Shown here: positions 55,447 through 64,000 of the stretch, one piece after another | Position numbering within the stretch: the stretch's first letter is position 1 | Layout: each line of letters opens with the position of its first letter | Notes under the pieces: generated by a model | What the model was told of the DNA's origin: nothing | Seen by the model: the letters and a program-made list of their open reading frames with translations, nothing else | Databases searched by the model: none | Made by a program: the position numbers and the translations under genes | NCBI RefSeq assembly: GCF_003286915.1 | Contig: NZ_QMFY01000001.1 | Coordinates: 558,001 to 622,000, forward strand | Length of the DNA stretch: 64,000 bases | Direction of reading: 5' to 3' | DNA from: Pseudochryseolinea flava | Lineage (GTDB): Bacteria; Bacteroidota; Bacteroidia; Cytophagales; Cyclobacteriaceae

Positions 55447-57825
55447 TTAGTCATACCACAACCCATCTTCACCTTTATCATACCGCGGCTTTTTACCTTT
55501 TTCTTTCAAGTGTTCAGGCGCTGTTTCGTTTTTCTTAAATAAACGCGACCACCACAATTTAAAGTTCGTCATCGCATCTCTTTCTGAATCAACATTATTC
55601 TTATTGATCTTAACAAATTTAGAATCAGGGTGTAAGCGTTTGTTTTTTTCGAAGAGTTCAAATTTCTTCATCTTGATATTCCCCTGATAATCTGTTGAGC
55701 GTGCAAAGGCTTTCCCCGGCTCACGAACCTTCAATGCCTGATCGGCCGAACTTGGATTTTTAATATAGTCCCAATCACGGCGAATACTTCTTGAAAATTC
55801 ACTTGCTTTAACTGATGTTTTAGTCGGCTTTATTCCTGGTAATGAACCTTCAGCGCCATGCTCTTTTTGACCGTATGCACGCTGCTTGACCTTTACTTGC
55901 AATTCTCCCGTTTGATAGGTACCACGCGTAGGCGCTTTTTTCAACAGCGATTCTTCCGCTGAATTTTTATTCTTCACATACTTACGCTGTCGCATCTTCA
56001 CTTGAAGTTCGTCTGCCTCGTACGTTGATCGCGTAGGTGACTGCTTAGGCGTTGCTGTTTCTGGAAGGGATTTGTTCTTCACATATTTTCGTTGACGAAC
56101 AACTACTTGGAGTTCACCAGTCTTAAAGTCTGATGAGGATGGACGCTTCTTTTTTAATGAGCCGTCGGCAGCCTTTTCGTTCTTGATATAGTCTTTCCAG
56201 AAACGTGGTCTTCTGATGTATCCCGTAAATTCTTCACCTTGATCATTAAATCCAGGGTCAGCCTGATAGCGTTTGAGTTTTCCAGGAAAGCCCGCGACTT
56301 CTCCGGCACGAGCACCACGCGGTGTTCGCGGGTTGAGTGCTTTTTCTTTGTTATTCCAAAGTTGCCCACTAACACTGCCGCCGCCTTTTACGGGTTTACC
56401 AGCTTTTATATTTCCTGAATAGCCAATCTTGGCAGCGTCTGCTCCTCGCGGAGTGCGCGCTGGAATTGCATTGCCTTTGTTGTTCCAAACTCTTCCACTA
56501 ACACTTCCACCGCCTTTTAATGGCTTGCGTGTTTTCTTCGAACCACTGAATCCTTCACCTTGATCATTAAATCCAGGGTCCGCTCCAAAACGTTTTAGTT
56601 TGCCAGGGAAGCCGCCTACCTTTTGTCCATTGGCGCCAGGTGGTCGTACTGCTATTGGCGTGCGCCGATTATTCCATGATCCACCACTAACACTGCCTCC
56701 ACCTTTGAATGGTCGTTGCGCTTTTATACGTCCGCGAAACCCACCAATGCCATTTGCCCCGATGCCAGGAGCACGACCAGGATTAGGTCTAAGTCCGACT
56801 CTTTTTTCACCAGGTTGTGATGCCGAGCGATATCCACCACCGGGGCCTCGGTAAGGTCGATCACCATAGCGGTCGTGTATTCTACGACGTGGAAACACAG
56901 GATCTCCAACCTGAGCATCTGGCTTACTTGATTTATTCCTATGACGAATTTTTCTACCTGTGATGTCGCCCGTCCAAGCATTCTCTTGGGTTCGCGGTGC
57001 CGGACGTTTAAACTTAGGTCCATTTGGATTTGGGCCGCGGTAAGGCTTATCGCTCACGCGTCTTGGTCGTGTGGCGCGTCCTCCCGACGACACGATGGCT
57101 GGCCGTGGCGTCTCAAAATTTTTCGTTCTCAATTTCCTACCGGCGATATCGGTTGTCACCGCGCGCTCTGGCCGTTTTTTTGAACGTGGGAAATTCGCAT
57201 ACACATTTATACTTCTGTTGCGAATGAATGATCGTGAAGCCGAGCGTGGAACGACTTTACGTTTCTTCTTCGGCGGTGACGGCTCCGGTCCTTGCAGTTT
57301 ATTGAGTCTTGAAAGTGCGGCGCGATTGGACACGGCGCGCTGTGTATTTTTCGGAGCGCTTTTGCTCTTTACGCGCACATACCTACCATATTGAGGATAA
57401 ACGTTCTTATTCTTCCCTGAATTACTTCTTACCGTTACACGATTTCCCGAGGCATTACCTTTCCAAGCGCGTTGTCTATCACCGGGATTTGTAACAGTTC
57501 TTGCAGGCTGGGGGTATACTTTCGTTTTTCCTGGCTTACTTGATCGACGTGCGCTGCCGGCGCGCGACGCGCCCTTACTCTGAGCTCGATTATAGTTGGG
57601 TGTCTTGGTTGCTGATTTCTTTTTCTTGAATGGAAGCTTAAATCGGCTTTCGCGCTTTTGGCCTCCGCTACCCTGCGGCCTATCCCCTTTCGTATTTTGA
57701 GCCATAGCAGGGAATACCAATAGCATCAGAATAATTACCAGTCCGATGAGTTTACAGGCATTCAAAAAATTAGTCTCGATATATGCGTGACGCGAGTTCA
57801 AAAAATTGGCGTTGAAACAAGGCAA
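55447..57825 (-). CDS. Large basic repeat-containing secreted protein (hypothetical)
   Basis: A 792-residue, very Lys/Arg-rich protein. A hydrophobic segment (L-I-G-L-V-I-I-L-M-L-L-V-F-P-A-M-A-Q) works as a signal peptide; a TTG at 57765 would give a more standard short N-terminus than the ATG at 57825. After a low-complexity region come two repeat sets: units with K-G-G-G-S-V-S-G-x-x-W-N-N (about three copies), some followed by G-F-P-G-K-L-K-R, and units with E-L-Q-V-K-x-R-Q-R-K-Y-V-K-N-K (about three to four copies). The last 60 residues look conserved (D-A-M-T-N-F-K-L-W-W-S-R-L-F-K-K-N). It is probably secreted or surface-bound; no enzyme domain is seen. The function is unknown. Confidence 0.8.
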   Translation of the reverse strand: MPCFNANFLNSRHAYIETNFLNACKLIGLVIILMLLVFPAMAQNTKGDRPQGSGGQKRESRFKLPFKKKKSATKTPNYNRAQSKGASRAGSARRSSKPGKTKVYPQPARTVTNPGDRQRAWKGNASGNRVTVRSNSGKNKNVYPQYGRYVRVKSKSAPKNTQRAVSNRAALSRLNKLQGPEPSPPKKKRKVVPRSASRSFIRNRSINVYANFPRSKKRPERAVTTDIAGRKLRTKNFETPRPAIVSSGGRATRPRRVSDKPYRGPNPNGPKFKRPAPRTQENAWTGDITGRKIRHRNKSSKPDAQVGDPVFPRRRIHDRYGDRPYRGPGGGYRSASQPGEKRVGLRPNPGRAPGIGANGIGGFRGRIKAQRPFKGGGSVSGGSWNNRRTPIAVRPPGANGQKVGGFPGKLKRFGADPGFNDQGEGFSGSKKTRKPLKGGGSVSGRVWNNKGNAIPARTPRGADAAKIGYSGNIKAGKPVKGGGSVSGQLWNNKEKALNPRTPRGARAGEVAGFPGKLKRYQADPGFNDQGEEFTGYIRRPRFWKDYIKNEKAADGSLKKKRPSSSDFKTGELQVVVRQRKYVKNKSLPETATPKQSPTRSTYEADELQVKMRQRKYVKNKNSAEESLLKKAPTRGTYQTGELQVKVKQRAYGQKEHGAEGSLPGIKPTKTSVKASEFSRSIRRDWDYIKNPSSADQALKVREPGKAFARSTDYQGNIKMKKFELFEKNKRLHPDSKFVKINKNNVDSERDAMTNFKLWWSRLFKKNETAPEHLKEKGKKPRYDKGEDGLWYD

Positions 57826-57877
57826 GGTAATAAAATTATCCGGGTTTTAACCGACTGATTCCCTGGCTGTAAGTTCT

Positions 57878-59854
57878 TTAAAAATTAAGCAGAAATTCAA
57901 TCTTCTCTTTTAACCTGATTTTAGGTAAAAAATTGTTTTCAAGCGTCGGTGCAAAGGGCACAGCGGTATCTAAACTCGCTACTCTAACAACGGGAGCGTC
58001 GAGTTCCGCGAAACAATGTTCCGTTATCCACGCACTGATCTCAGCACCAATGCCGCCTGTAAGCGTATCCTCATGAAAGATTAATACTCGATTTGTTTTT
58101 TTTACCGCCGCCATAACGGCTTCCTTATCCCATGGCAGTAAGGTTCTCAAGTCAAGAATTTCCGCTCGGCAATTGGCAATGTCACCCACTACTTCCAAGG
58201 CCCAATGCACGCCCATACCATAGGTGATGATGCTTAGATCCGAGCCTTCTCTTACAACGCACGCCTTTCCCATTTCAGTGGTGTAATATTGATCCGGCAC
58301 AAAATCTTTAATGGATCTATACATGAGTTTGTGCTCGAAATACATCACCGGATTGGGGTCTTCGATCGCTGCACAAAGCAGTCCTTTTGCATCGATAGGG
58401 TTCGATGGGTACACAATCTTCAACCCAGGTGTGTGAAAAAACCACGCTTCGTTGCTTTGAGAATGGAAGGGCCCTGCAGCGGTGCCTGCACCCGTCGGCA
58501 TGCGTACGACAACATCTGCATGTTGTCCCCAGCGCCAATGTGCTTTCGCGAGATTGTTTACAATTTGATTAAAGCCTTCGCTCACAAAATCCGCGAACTG
58601 CATTTCAACCATCGATTTCATTCCCTTTATCGATAGTCCGAGAGACGCGCCAACGATCGCTGACTCACAAAGGGGCGTGTTACGCACACGATCCTTGCCG
58701 AATCGCTCAACAAATCCCTCCGTGATCTTAAAAACGCCACCGTAGTCTGCAATGTCTTGCCCCATTAAAACCAGATTTTCAAATCGTTCCATAGACTGAC
58801 GCAATCCGTCACTGATCGCGTCGATATATCTCTTCTCGGTTTTATTTCCTTTAGGCACTATTACTTCTTGCGAGAATGGTGCGTACACATCTTTCAGTTC
58901 ATCGTCTGAATTAGGCTGCGGATGTTGTTCGGCGAAAGCAACTTCCAGATCATTCTCGATCTCTTTGCGAATTTCAATCCGAAGGTCGTCGCAGTACTTT
59001 TGATCAATGATACTTTCGGCAATCAAATACTGTTCGAAGTTTTCAACTGGGTCTTTTTTCGCCCAGGCATCCATCAGTTCTTTTGGAACATACTTCGTGC
59101 CCGACGCTTCCTCGTGGCCGCGCATGCGAAAGGTATTGCATTCTAGAATGATGGCCCGAGGTCGCTCGCGCAAACTTTCTGCAAGTGCGTGAACGGTATT
59201 GTAAACTTCCAAAATATTATTCCCATCCACTTGAATACCCTCGATACCGTAGCCGATAGCTTTGTCGACAAAACTTAAGCAACGAAACTGCTCGTGACTC
59301 GGCGTTGATAACCCATAACCATTATTTTCGATAACGAAGATCACAGGTAGATCCCACACGGCTGCCACATTTACGCCTTCATGAAAGTCTCCTTGACTCG
59401 TGCCACCATCACCATTGAAGACCGCAGTGACAGTTTTTTCTGACCGCAATTTTGATGCGAGGGCAATGCCATCAGCAACACCGTTTTGCGGACCGAGATG
59501 GGATATCATGCCGACAATGTGATGTTCTTTAGACCCAAAGTGAAAAGATCGATCACGTCCTTTCGTGTACCCCATTTTCGTACCTTGCCATTGTGCAAAC
59601 AATTTATCGAAAGGCACGTTGCGTCCCGTGAAAACACCAAGGTTACGATGCATCGGCAAAATATAATCCGTTGGTTGTAGGGCTTGCGTTACACCTACAG
59701 CGATAGCTTCTTGTCCTATCCCACTAAACCATTTACTGATTTTGTTTTGTCTGAGGAGAATAAGCATTTTTTCTTCGATCAGACGTGGTAGCAAAAGTTC
59801 ATAATGCAGCCTTTTCAATACATTGTCTGGAAGGTTTTTGCGATCGAATTTCAT
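57878..59854 (-). CDS. 2-oxoacid dehydrogenase E1, fused alpha and beta subunits
   Basis: A 658-residue protein from the ATG at 59854. The N-terminal half is an E1 alpha subunit with G-I-G-Q-E-A, G-D-G-G-T-S-Q-G-D-F-H-E and the TPP-binding E-N-N-G-Y-G-L-S. The C-terminal half is an E1 beta subunit with G-Q-D-I-A-D-Y-G-G-V-F and P-T-G-A-G-T-A-A-G-P-F-H-S-Q. It decarboxylates a 2-oxoacid, probably a branched-chain one, for a lipoyl complex. Fused E1 proteins are common in Bacteroidota. A TAACTTTG box just upstream supports this start. Confidence 0.92.
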   Translation of the reverse strand: MKFDRKNLPDNVLKRLHYELLLPRLIEEKMLILLRQNKISKWFSGIGQEAIAVGVTQALQPTDYILPMHRNLGVFTGRNVPFDKLFAQWQGTKMGYTKGRDRSFHFGSKEHHIVGMISHLGPQNGVADGIALASKLRSEKTVTAVFNGDGGTSQGDFHEGVNVAAVWDLPVIFVIENNGYGLSTPSHEQFRCLSFVDKAIGYGIEGIQVDGNNILEVYNTVHALAESLRERPRAIILECNTFRMRGHEEASGTKYVPKELMDAWAKKDPVENFEQYLIAESIIDQKYCDDLRIEIRKEIENDLEVAFAEQHPQPNSDDELKDVYAPFSQEVIVPKGNKTEKRYIDAISDGLRQSMERFENLVLMGQDIADYGGVFKITEGFVERFGKDRVRNTPLCESAIVGASLGLSIKGMKSMVEMQFADFVSEGFNQIVNNLAKAHWRWGQHADVVVRMPTGAGTAAGPFHSQSNEAWFFHTPGLKIVYPSNPIDAKGLLCAAIEDPNPVMYFEHKLMYRSIKDFVPDQYYTTEMGKACVVREGSDLSIITYGMGVHWALEVVGDIANCRAEILDLRTLLPWDKEAVMAAVKKTNRVLIFHEDTLTGGIGAEISAWITEHCFAELDAPVVRVASLDTAVPFAPTLENNFLPKIRLKEKIEFLLNF

Positions 59855-59871
59855 ACGACTTATGTTGCGCA

Positions 59872-59879
59872 CAAAGTTA
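59872..59879 (-). promoter_or_regulatory. Candidate -7 promoter element TAACTTTG (minus strand)
   Basis: On the minus strand, TAACTTTG precedes the E1 ATG at 59854 by 17 bases. A start at the earlier in-frame ATG at 59872 would lie inside the box, so the later ATG is favoured. No clear -33 box is seen. Confidence 0.5.
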
Positions 59880-59978
59880 AACGAGTTTTTGACTCTCCTT
59901 TGATGGTTGTGCCTTGCATTTGCTTTTCTTTATGACGAAAAAAAGTTATTATTCTATGCTGATCATAGCCTTAATTTG

Positions 59979-62900
59979 ATGCGTTTGACAAGAGTTGGGA
60001 TTGTTGTTGGTCTACTGCTGAGCTGTTCCGTGCACGCTCAGGAATATCGCTTTAAGCAATACCGTGTGGAACAAGGCTTACCAAGTGACGTGATCAAAGC
60101 GATTGCAGAAGATTCACTCGGATATTTCTGGATCGCAACAGATGATGGTCTTGTAAAATACGACGGCTTTCGATTCACACCTTATAAATCTGCATTTCAT
60201 AGTCAATACACAAAAGGTTTTCTTGTCACAAAGAAAGGAAGACTTCTCGCGTTTGGAGATCTAGATTTAATTGAAATTAAAAATTTAAAAGATACCGTAA
60301 TCTTTGAGACCCTGGCCATGGGAACGAGGAATCCAACAGACTCGACAATTTGGTTTCCAAAGGCCGCCTTCGAAGATCGTCATGGCAACATCTGGCTTGC
60401 TGAGCCACAATCGCTTACACGTCTGTCACAAAACAAACTTAAGCGATATGATCTTGGCACGCTCAATCGATCGACGGTCTTCATCCGATCTTTTATTTTG
60501 TTTGAAGATCGCCAGGGAATCTTGTATGCAATCAGTTATGCTGGCAAGTTGTTCCGATACGACGAACTTGACGATCGTTTTGAAGACATGGATGTACAAC
60601 TACCCGAGGGTGTTAATCACGCGGCTTTTTACGACGACCTATTGTGGTTTGCATCAACAAGCGGTTTTTACAATTTGCACCTCAACAACGGAGAGGTCGG
60701 TGATGTGAACATGATATTGCCTGTTGAAAATGCATCGCACTTCTGTAAATCTCCCGACGGTGCGTGGTGGATCAGTACGTATGGCGATGATGCGTACAAG
60801 CTCTATCCGGACCAACGTCTCGAAGCGCTACTTTATAACTTTCAAGGAATCAACCAAAGCTATTTCAGTAAAGAGGGCGACGTTTGGGTTGCTACCGATA
60901 AAGGCGTTGTGCTTGTTCAGAAAAATCAATTCATCCTTGCCGATATAAATTCACAAGCCCATTTCGTAGAAGATATCGTGTACAATCACGATACCGATGT
61001 TCTCTACTATTGCTTTAAAGATAACCTGATCGCGCTAAAAAAGTCCTACGATGGTTTTACATGGGAAGGTGAGTCGGTGTATAACGAACAACGTGGTTAT
61101 TTTCAGAGCTTACAATATGGTAAACGAGGTTTATGGGCAAGTAGTGCAACGCGTGTACTACTCTTTGTGAATGAAGCGAAAACTCGAGAATGGAACTTTG
61201 TAGACGATGGAAACTTTGTACATGACATCTTCTTAGATTCGAAAGAAGATCTCTGGCTAAGTCAAGCCGCGAGCAATCACATCATAGTGATCCGCAATAG
61301 AGATCTCGCGGTGGAAAAATTTGATGTGCCCATTTCAAACCAGAGTGAAGTGAATGTTGTGCGCGAAGGATTAGACGGTTTATATGCTGGCGCCAGCGGC
61401 CTCAATAACTACCTTTTCTTTAAGGCGGATGGTAGCAACACTTTCGTTAATGTGAGTAGACCCGTTACATTTAATGTTGAGGGTGATTTTAATATTGTCG
61501 ACATCGCCATACAGGGAAATACGCTTTGGCTCGCCTCCACAGAAGGGTTGCTAAAATATGACCGCGAGAAAATAACTCGAATTGACCTGGGAGATGTATT
61601 TACCAACTTTTCGGTAACGTCTGTCGCACTGCTGGATTCTGCTAATATTCTTTTTTCAAATTCTCATGGTTTATTTAGATACAACGTCCAGCGCGGAGAG
61701 TATTGGCTATTCGATGAAAATGCTGGGCTGCCCTCGAACACCATTACCGATCACGGCATCTATGTAGACCAGAAAAAGCGAGTTTGGATTGGAACGTCAT
61801 TCGGCTTGGCAACTGCCGTTCAGCCTGTCATCAACAATGGTCTTACGGTAAAACCAGTTTGCGTTGAAGCGCGTGTCAACGGTGTGGCTAAGCGCTTTGT
61901 CGATGGACTTAAACTACCGTATGGTGCGTTCGTTAATTTCCTGTTTTCGGCAATCACGTTTCCGGAGAATAAAATCATCATGCAATGGCGCATGGATCAT
62001 GATTCCACCTGGCGCGTTGTAAGAAATCATGAAGTAAGCATTACAGATTTGAAGCCTGGTAAGCACACCATCGAAGTTCGGGCAAAGAAAAATTCGGGAC
62101 AAGGATGGAGTCAATCCGAGGTGGTTACCCTCTTCGTCGATCGTCCATATTGGCAACATGCTGAGTTCGTTTTTTTGGTCCTCTTCATTTGTATCCTAAT
62201 CGCTTGGATTTCGTATATCGCGACCTCGCGAATTATGAAGAAGCGAAAAGAATATCTTCAAAACCTCGTGCAAGAGAAAACCCATGATTTACAAAAAGCG
62301 AACGAAGAACTCCTTGTTCGCAATACTGAGCTTGACAGATTTGTGTATAGCGCATCACACGATCTTAGTGCGCCGTTAAAATCAATTCTCGGACTTATCA
62401 ACGTCGCGCGACTTGACAAACCCAACGAACTTCAGACCCAGTACCTCGCCATGATGGAGCGCAGTGTACGCAAACTAGAAGATTTCATTAGGGACGTAGT
62501 GAGCTATTCACGAAATACAAGAATACCTGTTCGAATTGAAGGATGTCAATTTGAGGATATTGTTAGAAACTTATTGCATGATCATCAGTACACACCCAAT
62601 TTTGAAAAAATAACTTTTACGATTACAGACACAACGCAGGGGTTACTGTTCACCGATCTTACACGGGTTAAAATCATCCTCAACAACCTCATCTCGAATG
62701 CTATCAAGTTTCACCGTTTCAACGATGCGACGATAAAACCGTTCGTAAAAATTTCGCTTACAAAAGATGATGCGAATTATTTGCTAACGGTCGAGGATAA
62801 CGGCAGCGGCATAGAAGCAAAACACTTGGATAAAATATTCGAAATGTTTTACCGGGCAAGCGAAAAATCACAAGGTTCAGGCCTTGGACTTTATATCCTA

Positions 62901-63011
62901 AAGGAATCGGTAACAAAGCTGAACGGAACGGTAGAGGCAAATTCGGCTATCGATCAAGGATCGCGATTTACCATCACGTTGCCAATACCATCCGTGGCAC
63001 CCACCGTTTAA
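59979..63011 (+). CDS. Two-component regulator-propeller sensor histidine kinase
   Basis: A 1010-residue protein from the ATG at 59979. After a signal peptide (cleavage near V-H-A-Q) comes a large periplasmic region of propeller repeats with the motif Y-F-W-I-A-T-D-D-G-L-V-K-Y and W-I-G-T-S-F-G-L. A Y_Y_Y domain follows (about 620-715), then a membrane segment (about 730-750), a coiled coil, the phosphoacceptor His794 in S-A-S-H-D-L-S-A-P-L-K-S, and an ATPase with N-N-L-I-S-N-A-I-K-F, D-N-G-S-G-I and G-S-G-L-G-L-Y-I. Unlike classical hybrid sensors it lacks a receiver and an AraC domain. A separate response regulator must exist. Confidence 0.92.
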   Translation: MRLTRVGIVVGLLLSCSVHAQEYRFKQYRVEQGLPSDVIKAIAEDSLGYFWIATDDGLVKYDGFRFTPYKSAFHSQYTKGFLVTKKGRLLAFGDLDLIEIKNLKDTVIFETLAMGTRNPTDSTIWFPKAAFEDRHGNIWLAEPQSLTRLSQNKLKRYDLGTLNRSTVFIRSFILFEDRQGILYAISYAGKLFRYDELDDRFEDMDVQLPEGVNHAAFYDDLLWFASTSGFYNLHLNNGEVGDVNMILPVENASHFCKSPDGAWWISTYGDDAYKLYPDQRLEALLYNFQGINQSYFSKEGDVWVATDKGVVLVQKNQFILADINSQAHFVEDIVYNHDTDVLYYCFKDNLIALKKSYDGFTWEGESVYNEQRGYFQSLQYGKRGLWASSATRVLLFVNEAKTREWNFVDDGNFVHDIFLDSKEDLWLSQAASNHIIVIRNRDLAVEKFDVPISNQSEVNVVREGLDGLYAGASGLNNYLFFKADGSNTFVNVSRPVTFNVEGDFNIVDIAIQGNTLWLASTEGLLKYDREKITRIDLGDVFTNFSVTSVALLDSANILFSNSHGLFRYNVQRGEYWLFDENAGLPSNTITDHGIYVDQKKRVWIGTSFGLATAVQPVINNGLTVKPVCVEARVNGVAKRFVDGLKLPYGAFVNFLFSAITFPENKIIMQWRMDHDSTWRVVRNHEVSITDLKPGKHTIEVRAKKNSGQGWSQSEVVTLFVDRPYWQHAEFVFLVLFICILIAWISYIATSRIMKKRKEYLQNLVQEKTHDLQKANEELLVRNTELDRFVYSASHDLSAPLKSILGLINVARLDKPNELQTQYLAMMERSVRKLEDFIRDVVSYSRNTRIPVRIEGCQFEDIVRNLLHDHQYTPNFEKITFTITDTTQGLLFTDLTRVKIILNNLISNAIKFHRFNDATIKPFVKISLTKDDANYLLTVEDNGSGIEAKHLDKIFEMFYRASEKSQGSGLGLYILKESVTKLNGTVEANSAIDQGSRFTITLPIPSVAPTV

Positions 63012-63067
63012 ACCATTTACAAACGGCAATAGAAGATTTCAAATCAGTTGCTATTTTTACACCCTTC

Positions 63068-64000
63068 ATGATCAACTTTACAGAATTCACGCTTTCTAAC
63101 GGCCTCAGGGTGATGGTCCACGAAGATCACACCGTTCAAATTGCCGTAATGAACATACTTTACGACGTTGGCTCCCGTGATGAGCATCCTGACAAAACCG
63201 GATTTGCCCATCTTTTCGAACATCTCATGTTTGGTGGTTCCAAGAATATTCCAAGCTACGACGAACCACTGCAGCGCGTCGGTGGTGAAAACAATGCATT
63301 CACCAACACCGATATCACGAACTACTACTTAACCGTTCCGGCTTCCAACATTGAAACAGGATTTTGGCTAGAAAGTGATCGCATGATGAGTTTGTCATTC
63401 GATCCAAAAGTTCTGGAAGTACAACGGAAGGTCGTGATCGAAGAATTTAAGCAACGCTACCTCAATCAACCTTATGGAGATGTTTGGCTTAAACTTCGTC
63501 CGCTTACCTATAAAGTACACCCTTATTCATGGGCTACTATCGGCAAAGAAATTAGTCACATCGAAAACGCTACGCTAGATGATGTAAAGGATTTCTTCTT
63601 CAAATATTATACACCTTCAAACGCAATTTTGGTTGTTGCCGGAAATGTGACGGTAGATCAAGTGAAGAAACTCAGTGAGAAGTGGTTTGGGCCAATTGCA
63701 TCGCCAAAACTTGCCCACCGAAATCTTCCGCTCGAACCGAAGCAAATCACCAAGAGGTTTATGGAAGTGGAGGCCGACGTACCTGCGAATGCTTTTTATA
63801 AAGCGTGGCACATGCCCGGAAGATTTCACCAAGATTACTACGCAGCAGATCTCTTAAGCGATGTTCTGAGCAGAGGGCAGTCCAGCATTTTGTATCAGAA
63901 ACTGGTGAAGGAGAAAGAGATCTTTACGTCAATATCATCCTTTGTAATGGGTACTATTGATCCCGGCTTACTCGTGATGAGTGGCCGCCTAAAAGAAGGC
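63068..64000 (+). CDS. M16-family zinc metallopeptidase (N-terminal part, runs off the window)
   Basis: At least 311 residues, open to the last base. The start M-I-N-F-T-E-F-T-L-S-N-G-L-R-V is typical. The inverted zinc motif H48-L-F-E51-H52 and the downstream Glu in V-I-E-E-F (125-126) are present, so it is probably an active M16 peptidase. The N-terminal domain is complete and the second domain begins. M16 proteins often occur as paired genes; the next one may follow outside the window. No signal peptide is seen, so it is probably cytoplasmic. Confidence 0.92.
   Translation, partial: MINFTEFTLSNGLRVMVHEDHTVQIAVMNILYDVGSRDEHPDKTGFAHLFEHLMFGGSKNIPSYDEPLQRVGGENNAFTNTDITNYYLTVPASNIETGFWLESDRMMSLSFDPKVLEVQRKVVIEEFKQRYLNQPYGDVWLKLRPLTYKVHPYSWATIGKEISHIENATLDDVKDFFFKYYTPSNAILVVAGNVTVDQVKKLSEKWFGPIASPKLAHRNLPLEPKQITKRFMEVEADVPANAFYKAWHMPGRFHQDYYAADLLSDVLSRGQSSILYQKLVKEKEIFTSISSFVMGTIDPGLLVMSGRLKEG

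Overview
The window looks like chromosomal DNA of a Bacteroidota bacterium, most likely order Cytophagales. The support is a set of lineage-typical genes: a DUF4293 protein, a YtxJ-type bacillithiol-system protein, a carboxypeptidase-regulatory-domain TonB receptor with a partner lipoprotein, a propeller/Y_Y_Y histidine kinase, Rho with a long low-complexity insert, and a fused alpha/beta 2-oxoacid dehydrogenase E1. Several genes also have a TAnnTTTG-type -7 promoter element. I see no prophage, CRISPR array, transposase or rRNA operon. Most of the window is core genome.

Layout. 1-4.7 kb: the rod-shape operon (end of mreB, mreC, mreD, mrdA, rodA). 4.9-6.1 kb: pyrH-frr on the minus strand. 6.3-8.3 kb: exported superoxide dismutase, AraC-type regulator and VOC protein, all minus. 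8.4-12.2 kb: 2OG-Fe(II) oxygenase, ChrA-type transporter, a small hypothetical, a SIMPL-like secreted protein and tRNA-His. 12.5-18.4 kb: dihydroorotase, DEAD-box helicase, rho, serS. 18.5-24.6 kb: gltB-gltD. 24.9-28.6 kb: truA, ispF, mnmD, a four-helix-bundle gene bordered by repeats, and a PcaF-like thiolase. 28.7-35.1 kb: DUF4293 protein, small secreted protein, htpG, MORN-like protein, FG-GAP lipoprotein, YraN. 35.1-40 kb: phosphosugar isomerase, lipB and a coupled small gene, DEDDy exonuclease, metallophosphatase, MoxR ATPase. 40.3-44.7 kb: surface lipoprotein plus TonB receptor. 44.8-53.8 kb: coiled-coil protein, epimerase, LOG protein, lytic transglycosylase, creatininase-family protein, scpA, dxs, alpha/beta hydrolase, membrane zinc-ribbon protein. 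53.9-64 kb: predicted outer-membrane protein, OsmC/YtxJ pair, a 792-residue basic repeat protein, E1 fusion, sensor kinase and the start of an M16 peptidase.

The most unusual signal is a set of arrays with an exact 7-bp period between genes. Two convergent gene ends (rodA/frr and helicase/rho) each hold inverted heptad arrays around a bidirectional terminator. One of the two heptad families also borders the four-helix-bundle gene as an inverted pair. The other family recurs in a 0.5-kb gap before htpG, next to a four-copy 11-bp tandem repeat and a 10-bp inverted repeat. I read these as one family of small repeat elements, with the four-helix-bundle gene as a possible passenger. This is inference from a single window.

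Other points of interest are a 792-residue basic repeat protein with a strongly conserved-looking tail, a surface lipoprotein with an Asp-rich export signal next to its TonB receptor, and Rho's Gln/His-rich disordered insert. Function calls rest on recognised motifs and overall similarity by eye; no database search was run.
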